5,544 nt of DNA from Solirubrobacteraceae bacterium (lineage in GTDB: Bacteria; Actinomycetota; Thermoleophilia; Solirubrobacterales; Solirubrobacteraceae), in the NCBI GenBank assembly GCA_025935735.1, contig JAICUS010000415.1, positions 1 to 5,544 of the forward strand. Direction: 5' to 3'. Below the pieces are notes generated by a model. The model was given only the letters and a program-made list of their open reading frames with translations. It did no database searches and was not told the DNA's origin. Below are positions 1 through 4,677 of the stretch, piece after piece. The position numbers and the translations under genes were made by a program. The stretch's first letter is position 1. The number at the start of each line of letters is the position of its first letter.

Positions 1-330
1 CTTGCGGGCGGGGCTGGTTCGCAGCGCGTCCAGGACGGCGGGGGAGAGCGGCCGGTCATGCGGCTCGAAGCCGGGGACGATCAGCGTGTCGGCCTCGCCG
101 AGCGCGTCCAGCCCGGCCTCGGCCACCACGGAGAAGCCCGCGCACGTGGCGACGGGTCCGGGCCGCTCGCCACACAGCGTCAGCGCGTACGGCACCTCGT
201 CGTATGCGCCGAACACCTGCGCGGGGATGCCCAGGTCGAGCGGCACCACCGCGTCGAGCGCCAGCACCGCGACCCGATGCGGCGCCCCGCCCACCCGTGG
301 CGCCCGTGTTGGCCGAATCGTTACGGACAT
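1..330 (-). CDS. GlxA-like transcriptional regulator, N-terminal DJ-1/PfpI domain (partial, 3' end outside window)
   Basis: This is the first 110 codons of a gene that runs off the left edge; no stop is reached. It starts at the ATG on positions 330-328. The protein begins MSVTIRPTRAPR, followed by a beta-strand segment HRVAVLALDAVVPLDLGIPA (residues 18-37) and then QVFGAYDE. This is the opening of the GlxA/FtrA group, in which a DJ-1/PfpI-type sensor domain precedes a C-terminal AraC-type helix-turn-helix. Later, TLIVPGFEP (about residues 84-92) matches the strand and glycine turn that precede the nucleophile-elbow region. The AraC domain would lie outside the window, so the regulator role is inferred from family resemblance of the N-terminus; a stand-alone DJ-1 protein is the alternative. 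The gene is divergent from a second DJ-1/PfpI gene 50 bp away, which suggests that it may control that gene. No clear Shine-Dalgarno precedes the ATG. Confidence 0.8.
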   Translation of the reverse strand, partial: MSVTIRPTRAPRVGGAPHRVAVLALDAVVPLDLGIPAQVFGAYDEVPYALTLCGERPGPVATCAGFSVVAEAGLDALGEADTLIVPGFEPHDRPLSPAVLDALRTSPARK

Positions 331-380
331 CGTCGTTTCTGCCACTCGATCCTACACCGCCGCGGGCGGAGAATCGCGGC
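331..380. promoter_or_regulatory. Divergent intergenic region between the two DJ-1-family genes
   Basis: This 50-bp gap must carry the start signals of both divergent genes. On the minus strand, TAGGAT (positions 354-349) resembles a -10 box at a suitable distance from the ATG at 330, but no convincing -35 lies upstream of it. On the plus strand, GGAG at 368-371 sits 9 nt before the ATG at 381 and is a plausible ribosome binding site. An operator for the GlxA-like regulator could lie here by analogy with divergent regulator-target pairs, but I see no clear inverted repeat. The region is assigned by position; the promoter elements are weak. Confidence 0.35.
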
Positions 381-953
381 ATGCGGATCGAGATCCTCCT
401 GTTCGACGGGTTCGACGACCTGGACGCGTTCGGCCCTTTCGAGGTGCTGACCAACGGCGGCCTCGACGTGCGCCTCGTGACGCTCGAGCCGTGCGACCAC
501 GTGACCACCTCCCACGGCGCCCGCGTGATCCCCGACGGCGTGCTCGGCGACCCCGACCTCGTGCTCGTGCCGGGCGGAGGCTGGAACGACCCCGGCCCGG
601 GAGCGCGCACCGAGGCCGAGCGCGGCGCCATCCCGGCCGCCCTGGCCGCCCGCCACGCCGCCGGCGGCCACGTCGGCTCGGTCTGCACCGGCGCGATGCT
701 CCTCGCGACCGCGGGCCTCCTGCGCGACCGGCCGGCCACGACGCACCACAGCGCCATCGACGACCTCCGCGCGGCAGGAGCCGACGTCCGCGACGACGAG
801 CGCTTCGTCGACGACGGCGACATCGTCACCGCCGCCGGCGTCACCGCCGGCATCGACCTCGCCCTCCACCTCGTCGCCCAGGCCCGCGGCGAGACCGCCG
901 CGACCGCCGGAGCCCGCGAGATCGAATGGGACCGCCACCTAAACCCCGCCTAA
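381..953 (+). CDS. DJ-1/PfpI family protein, isonitrile hydratase-like
   Basis: A complete 190-residue protein of the DJ-1/PfpI superfamily, probably cytosolic with no signal peptide. It opens MRIEILLFDGFDDLDAFGPF, the usual first strand followed by the D-x-x-GPFEVL turn (D15, E21). VLVPGGGW (61-68) precedes the nucleophile elbow HVGSVCTGAMLLA (97-109), with Cys102 as the likely nucleophile. VTAAGVTAGIDLALHLV (149-165) is the typical C-terminal block. The D15, Cys102 and Thr103 arrangement agrees with what I recall for Pseudomonas isonitrile hydratase, which converts isonitriles to N-formamides. The superfamily also includes proteases, chaperones and glyoxalases, so the substrate is not proven. 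The ATG at 381 was chosen because GGAG lies 9 nt upstream and the domain begins immediately; upstream in-frame codons overlap the divergent regulator. The TAA stop (951-953) is the first triplet of a palindromic repeat. Confidence 0.88.
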   Translation: MRIEILLFDGFDDLDAFGPFEVLTNGGLDVRLVTLEPCDHVTTSHGARVIPDGVLGDPDLVLVPGGGWNDPGPGARTEAERGAIPAALAARHAAGGHVGSVCTGAMLLATAGLLRDRPATTHHSAIDDLRAAGADVRDDERFVDDGDIVTAAGVTAGIDLALHLVAQARGETAATAGAREIEWDRHLNPA

Positions 954-971
954 AGGGGACTGTCCCCTTTA
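951..971 (+). repeat. Palindrome copy 1; possible terminator of the DJ-1 gene
   Basis: The arms TAAAGGGGAC and GTCCCCTTTA flank a single T. In RNA this can fold as a 9-bp stem (TAAAGGGGA with TCCCCTTTA) with a CTG loop, followed by TCTTT. It therefore could end transcription of the DJ-1 gene, whose stop codon is its first triplet. The U tract is short, so a terminator role is only plausible. Confidence 0.7.
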
Positions 972-1017
972 TCTTTGCGCCTGCCGGCGATCTCGGCGCT
1001 GAGCAGGGATCTTTCCC

Positions 1018-1038
1018 TAAAGGGGACTGTCCCCTTTA
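1018..1038 (-). repeat. Palindrome copy 2; possible terminator of the methyltransferase genes
   Basis: This copy is identical to the one at 951-971. Read on the minus strand, its first triplet (1038-1036) is the TAA stop of the downstream methyltransferase. It can fold into the same 9-bp stem in the minus-strand transcript. On that strand it is followed by GGGAAAGATCCC rather than a U run, so termination by this copy alone would not be classical; the two copies together may act as a bidirectional transcription barrier. Confidence 0.65.
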
Positions 1039-1647
1039 AGGGTGGCGGAGGGCGATCCAGCTCTTGGCGAGGGGGCCGATGCGCTCGGCCACGACCGGCT
1101 CGCCGAAGAGGGCCGTGACGTCGGCGCGGCGCAGCAGCGAGATCTCCTCCCACTCGCCGGCGACGCCGAGGCGCCAGTAGCGGCGGCGCAGGGCGACGGG
1201 GAGCCAGTGGGCGGCGGGGAGGAGGGCGTGGGGCTCGATCGGGAAGGAGTAGGCCGGGGTCTGTACCCACCAACCGCGGGCGACGCGGCGGACCTCGGCG
1301 GCGAACGCGGCGCGGGCGGCCGGCGGCAGGTGCTCGATGAGGCTGTTGGAGTAGGCCAGGTCGAACTCGCCGTCGGCGAACGGCAGCCGCCGCGTGGCGT
1401 CGGCCCGGACGAACCGGCCCGGGTAGTCGGGCCGGTCGCGGACGTCGACGCCGGTGACGTCGAAGCCGGGGGCGAACGCGCGCAGGCCGAGCGGGCCGCA
1501 GCCGAGGTCGACGATCCGGGTCGCGGGCGTCGCGCCGGTCAGCGAGAGGAAGAGCCGGTGCCGGCGCGCCCGGGCGCGGGCCGCCGCCGCGGAGGCGAGC
1601 CGCGCCCGCGGGCCCTGGCGCGCGGTGGCGTAGACGCCGCCGCCCAT
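1036..1647 (-). CDS. Class I SAM-dependent methyltransferase (203 aa)
   Basis: A complete 203-residue protein with a Methyltransf_11-like core. After a short Arg/Ala-rich N-terminus (residues 1-35), RIVDLGCGPLG (44-54) is motif I, the glycine-rich SAM loop. VTGVDVRD (64-71) carries the acidic post-I residue that normally contacts the ribose. ADATRRLPFADGEFDLAYSNSLIEHL (82-107) covers motifs II and III, and VRRVARGWWVQTPAY (119-133) follows, where many relatives have LRPGG. Substrate unknown. Similar proteins act on small metabolites, quinones or glycans. The ATG at 1647-1645 was chosen because it overlaps the stop of the upstream methyltransferase gene (TGATG), a translational-coupling arrangement. 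The same frame stays open far upstream, but that stretch is antisense-type Arg/Gly-rich translation with no domain. The TAA stop lies in the palindromic repeat. Confidence 0.85.
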   Translation of the reverse strand: MGGGVYATARQGPRARLASAAAARARARRHRLFLSLTGATPATRIVDLGCGPLGLRAFAPGFDVTGVDVRDRPDYPGRFVRADATRRLPFADGEFDLAYSNSLIEHLPPAARAAFAAEVRRVARGWWVQTPAYSFPIEPHALLPAAHWLPVALRRRYWRLGVAGEWEEISLLRRADVTALFGEPVVAERIGPLAKSWIALRHP

Positions 1648-2399
1648 CAGCCCGGCCGGCGGGCGACGACGACCAGCCGCGTGTCCACGCCGAACGGCTC
1701 CCCGGCCAGGCTCCCGTGGCAGCGCGTCTCCGCGAAGCCCGCCCGCGCCAGCATCGAAAGCAGCTCCGTGGCCGTGTAGACCCGCACCGAGAACGTCCGC
1801 GACTCGCGCTCGCCGCTGCCGTAGATGACCGTCTGGGTCGTCTGAGCGACGCCCTCCACCGGGTCGAACGTCCGCTGCTCGAGCAGCACGCGGCCCTCGC
1901 CCACGGCGTGCCAGTTGCGCTCCGCCATCTTCGCCACGAGCCAGTCGCGGTGCAGGATCTCGATCACCAGCCGGCCGCCCGGCCGCAGCACCCGGCCGAT
2001 CTCCGCCAGCACCTGCGTGTCCGCCTCGTCGCCCAGGTAGCCGAGCGAGGAGAACAGGTTCAGCGCCGCGTCGAACGAGCCGTCGGGAAACGGCAGCTCG
2101 CGGTAGTCCGCCCGGGTCAGCTTCGGCCAGCGCTCGTGCCCGGTCCGCCGGCGCGCCTCGGCCAGCAGCACCTCCGAGCGGTCCACGCCCGCCGCGCGAT
2201 AGCCCGCCCGGGCGAGCGGGAGCACGTGGCGGCCATAGCCGCACGGGACGTCGAGCAGGTCGCCGCCGTCCGGGCAGCCCGCCAGCCGCGCCGCGGCCAG
2301 CGCCTGCGTCTCGGCGACCGCGTCGGCCTCCTCGGACGCGTACGCCCGCAGGTAGAACTCGCCGAAGAAGTCGTCCCAGGACTCGAGCGTGTCCACCAT
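1647..2399 (-). CDS. Class I SAM-dependent methyltransferase (250 aa)
   Basis: A complete 250-residue protein with a Methyltransf_25/41-type fold. It begins MVDTLESWDDFFGEFYLRAY, then LLDVPCGYGRHVLPLA (48-63) gives motif I, AAGVDRSEVLLAEAR (69-83) gives the acidic post-I position (D73), and RELPFPDGSFDAALNLFSSLGYL (100-122) covers motifs II and III. VLRPGGRLVIEIL (137-149) is the usual strand after the LRPGG turn. The C-terminal half (about 150-245) is a beta-rich extension seen in many small-molecule methyltransferases. Substrate unknown. It is the first gene of a two-gene unit with the 203-aa methyltransferase, joined by TGATG. No Shine-Dalgarno is evident before the ATG at 2399-2397, and a GTG follows as the next codon. 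A possible promoter lies just upstream. The gene is divergent from dxr. Confidence 0.88.
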   Translation of the reverse strand: MVDTLESWDDFFGEFYLRAYASEEADAVAETQALAAARLAGCPDGGDLLDVPCGYGRHVLPLARAGYRAAGVDRSEVLLAEARRRTGHERWPKLTRADYRELPFPDGSFDAALNLFSSLGYLGDEADTQVLAEIGRVLRPGGRLVIEILHRDWLVAKMAERNWHAVGEGRVLLEQRTFDPVEGVAQTTQTVIYGSGERESRTFSVRVYTATELLSMLARAGFAETRCHGSLAGEPFGVDTRLVVVARRPG

Positions 2400-2452
2400 C
2401 GGCGGCGGACATTAGCTGTCGCTGAACTACCCGCTGCCACAATGGCGGTCAA
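2400..2452. promoter_or_regulatory. Divergent promoter region between the methyltransferase genes and dxr
   Basis: This 53-bp gap carries start signals for both directions. On the minus strand, TTGACC (2452-2447) is a 5-of-6 match to the -35 consensus and is followed after 17 bp by TAGTTC (2429-2424), a poor -10. On the plus strand, CACAAT (2437-2442) is a 4-of-6 match to the -10 consensus; if used, transcription would start about 4 nt before the dxr GTG, giving a nearly leaderless mRNA. The two proposed promoters overlap, so use of one could hinder the other. These are readings by eye with no experimental support. Confidence 0.4.
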
Positions 2453-3610
2453 GTGAAGCGGCTGTTGATCCTCGGCGCCACGGGCTCCATCGGCTCCCAG
2501 GCGCTCGACGTCGTCTCCCGCGAGCGGGGTCAGTTCGAGCTCGTCGGGCTGTCCGCGGCGCGCGATCACGTCGGCCTGGTCAAGCAGGCGATCGAGCACG
2601 GCGTGACCCGGGTGGCGCTGAGCGACGGCGACGCGGCCGCCCGCGCCGCCGAGGCGTGGACGGGCGGCGAGGTGCTGGCCGGGCCGGAAGGGCTCGTGCG
2701 GCTCGTGGCCGAGTCCCAGGCCGACCTGGTGCTCAACGCCATCGTGGGCAGCGCCGGCCTCGGCCCGACGATCGTGGCGCTCACCGAGGGGATGGACGTC
2801 GCGCTGGCCAACAAGGAGTCGCTCGTGGTGGGCGGCGAGCTGGTGACCGCGCTGGCCGAGGCCACCGGGGCGCAGCTGCTGCCGATCGACTCCGAGCACA
2901 CGGCGATGCACCACCTGCTGACCGGCGAGCCGCCCGGCGTGGTGGAGCGGCTGATCATCACCGCGTCGGGCGGCCCGTTCCGCGGCCGCTCGCGCGACCA
3001 GCTCGCGCACGTGACCGCCGAGGAGGCGCTCAAGCACCCGACCTGGACGATGGGCGGCAAGATCACCATCGACTCGGCCACGCTCATGAACAAGGGCCTC
3101 GAGCTGATGGAGGCCCACCACCTGTTCGGCACGCCGTACGACCGCATCGGCGTGGTCGTGCACCCGCAGTCGATCGTCCACGCGCTCGTGCAGCTGTGCG
3201 ACGGCTCGACCAAGGCGCACATGGGCTATCCGGACATGCGGGTCGCGATCGCCTACGCCCTGCTGCACCCCGAGCGGGCCGACCTGCCGATCCCCGCGCT
3301 CGACCTCGTCCAGCAGGGCAGGCTCGAGTTCGAGGCGCCCGACCTGGACGCGTTCCCGTGCCTGCGCCTGGCCCGCGAGGCCGCCACCGCCGGCGGCACC
3401 GCGCCGTGCGCGCTCAACGCGGCCAACGAGGTCGCGGTGCACGCCTTCCTGCAGGGCCGGCTGGGCTTCACCGGCATCCCCGCGGTGATCGAGGAGGTGC
3501 TCGACACGCTCGGCGCCTCGCGCGTGCACGACTTCGAGGCGCTCTACGTGACCGACTCCGAGGCCCGCGCGCTGGCCGGCGAGCTGATCGACGCCGGGGT
3601 CGCCGCATGA
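2453..3610 (+). CDS. dxr: 1-deoxy-D-xylulose 5-phosphate reductoisomerase
   Basis: A 385-residue cytosolic enzyme that converts DXP to MEP with NADPH and a divalent metal, the first committed step of the MEP isoprenoid pathway. The N-terminal GATGSIGSQALDVV (8-21) is the NADPH-binding loop. ALANKESLVVGGELV (117-131) is a family signature. Metal and substrate residues are visible by comparison with the E. coli enzyme: D146 and E148 in LPIDSEHT, S172 in TASGGPF, H195 in KHPTW, N213, K214 and E217 in MNKGLELME. W198 and M200 sit in the mobile loop that covers the active site. Length is normal for the family (about 385-400). The GTG start gives VKRLLILGATG, where relatives start; GGCGG lies only 4 nt upstream, so the binding site is weak. 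The stop overlaps the rseP start (ATGA, 3607-3610), implying coupling. This is the target of fosmidomycin. Confidence 0.97.
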   Translation: MKRLLILGATGSIGSQALDVVSRERGQFELVGLSAARDHVGLVKQAIEHGVTRVALSDGDAAARAAEAWTGGEVLAGPEGLVRLVAESQADLVLNAIVGSAGLGPTIVALTEGMDVALANKESLVVGGELVTALAEATGAQLLPIDSEHTAMHHLLTGEPPGVVERLIITASGGPFRGRSRDQLAHVTAEEALKHPTWTMGGKITIDSATLMNKGLELMEAHHLFGTPYDRIGVVVHPQSIVHALVQLCDGSTKAHMGYPDMRVAIAYALLHPERADLPIPALDLVQQGRLEFEAPDLDAFPCLRLAREAATAGGTAPCALNAANEVAVHAFLQGRLGFTGIPAVIEEVLDTLGASRVHDFEALYVTDSEARALAGELIDAGVAA

Positions 3611-4668
3611 GCTGGGTGCTGGCGTTCCTCGGCTTCGCCGCGCTGATCATCCTGCACGAGGCGGGCCACTTCGCGGCGGCCAAGGCCGTCGGGATGCGCG
3701 TGGAGCGCTTCGCGCTGTTCTTCCCGCCGCTGATCGCCAAGTTCCGCCGCGGCGAGACCGAGTACGGGATCGGCGCGATCCCGCTGGGCGGCTACGTCCG
3801 CATCACCGGCATGAACCCGGCCGAGGACATACCGCCGGCGGTCGCCCACCGCGCCTACTACCGCCAGCCGGTGTGGAAGCGGATCGTGGTCATCGCCGCG
3901 GGCCCCGTGGTGAACATCGTGCTGGCGTTCGCGATCCTGTGGGCGCTGTACCTGTCGCTCGGCACGCTCGGACCGCCCAACACGGTCCAGTCGATCGAGC
4001 CGGGCACGCCGGCCGCCAGGGTGCTGCGCCAGGACGACGCCATCCTCGCCGTCAACGGCCAGAAGCCGGCCGGCGAGACGCTCGACGCCACCGCGAACTC
4101 GATCGCCAAGCTGGTCGGCGCCTCCAAAGGGGAGCCGGTCAGCCTGACCGTCCGTCGCGCGGGCGAGCGCGTGACGGTCACCGCGGCGCCGTTCTATGAC
4201 AAGGCGAACAAGCGCTGGCGGCTGGGGTTCCGGGAGGGCGGGACGGCGCAGCCCGCCGGCCCGATCCGGGCGAGCGGCCTCGCGCTGAGCGAGATGTGGA
4301 CGGTGACCAGCGGCACGGTGAGCCGGATCGTGCGGATCTTCATCCCCGAGGACCGCAAGCAGATCCACGGCGTCGTCCAGGCCTACCACACGACCGAGAC
4401 GGCGTTCGCGCTGTCCACCACCAAGGCGCTGGAGATACTGGCGCTGATCTCGCTCTCGCTCGGCATCGTCAACCTGTTCCCGTTCCTGCCGCTGGACGGG
4501 GGCCACATCTTCTGGGCGCTGGCCGAGAAGATCCGCGGCCGGGCGATCTCGTTCGCCACGCTGGAGCGGGCCAGCTTCGTCGGCTTCGCGCTGGTCGTCG
4601 GCCTGTTCATCGTCGGCCTGAGCAACGACATCGGCTCGCTCGGCGACGGAGGCCTCCGAGTCAGATAG
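3607..4668 (+). CDS. rseP: Site-2 intramembrane zinc metalloprotease (RseP/Rip1-like, M50)
   Basis: A 353-residue membrane protease that cleaves transmembrane substrates, typically anti-sigma factors, in regulated intramembrane proteolysis. The first membrane helix (about 2-24) carries the zinc motif HEAGH (17-21, Glu18 catalytic). IPLGGYVRITGMNP (58-71) is the conserved membrane-reentrant region. IVVIAAGPVVNIVLAFAILWAL (93-114) holds the GPxxN motif and the second helix. A single PDZ domain spans about 122-196, with EPGTPAARVL and AVNGQKP; its ligand-loop segment LRQDDAIL departs from the usual KPGD. The third helix (about 275-296) leads to NLFPFLPLDGGH (289-300), where Asp297 is the third zinc ligand. 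The fourth helix is about 323-339. All catalytic residues are present and length is typical. The ATG overlaps the dxr stop by 4 nt. No sigma or anti-sigma gene is nearby, so the substrate is unknown. Confidence 0.95.
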   Translation: MSWVLAFLGFAALIILHEAGHFAAAKAVGMRVERFALFFPPLIAKFRRGETEYGIGAIPLGGYVRITGMNPAEDIPPAVAHRAYYRQPVWKRIVVIAAGPVVNIVLAFAILWALYLSLGTLGPPNTVQSIEPGTPAARVLRQDDAILAVNGQKPAGETLDATANSIAKLVGASKGEPVSLTVRRAGERVTVTAAPFYDKANKRWRLGFREGGTAQPAGPIRASGLALSEMWTVTSGTVSRIVRIFIPEDRKQIHGVVQAYHTTETAFALSTTKALEILALISLSLGIVNLFPFLPLDGGHIFWALAEKIRGRAISFATLERASFVGFALVVGLFIVGLSNDIGSLGDGGLRVR

Positions 4669-4677
4669 CGTTCGCCC

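Larger units (their letters stand above)
951..1038. repeat. Paired-palindrome intergenic repeat element (REP/BIME-like)
   Basis: An 88-bp element between two convergent genes. Each end is the same 21-bp near-perfect palindrome, with 10-bp arms TAAAGGGGAC and GTCCCCTTTA around a single central T. The copies lie at 951-971 and 1018-1038 in the same orientation, and identity extends 2 bp upstream (949-971 versus 1016-1038, 23 bp). The 46-bp spacer holds further self-complementary segments. The A/T runs at the arm ends stand out against the GC-rich background. This organisation resembles REP/BIME elements, which are mobilised by REP-associated tyrosine transposases (RAYT/Y1); no transposase is present here. 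That the element is multi-copy in the genome is inferred, not seen. Confidence 0.8.

Noticed and set aside
2..1039. Plus-strand ORF of 345 codons ending in the palindromic repeat
   Set aside because: It is antisense to the regulator and out of frame with the DJ-1 gene, with a long Arg/Pro-rich stretch. Its tail is only the translated repeat, a common source of false proteins.
1036..2442. A single 468-codon minus-strand ORF covering both methyltransferase genes
   Set aside because: Only the last 203 codons show a domain. The upstream part is Arg/Gly/Ala-rich translation in the wrong frame of the 250-aa methyltransferase, so it is an over-extended start rather than a fusion.
2117..3529. Minus-strand ORF of 470 codons opposite dxr, running into the methyltransferase
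   Set aside because: Low-complexity shadow of dxr with no recognisable fold; dxr itself is unambiguous.
4647..4658. Perfect 12-bp palindrome CGGAGGCCTCCG at the end of rseP
   Set aside because: It lies within the last codons, has no loop for an RNA hairpin and no U tract, and short GC palindromes are expected by chance at this base composition.
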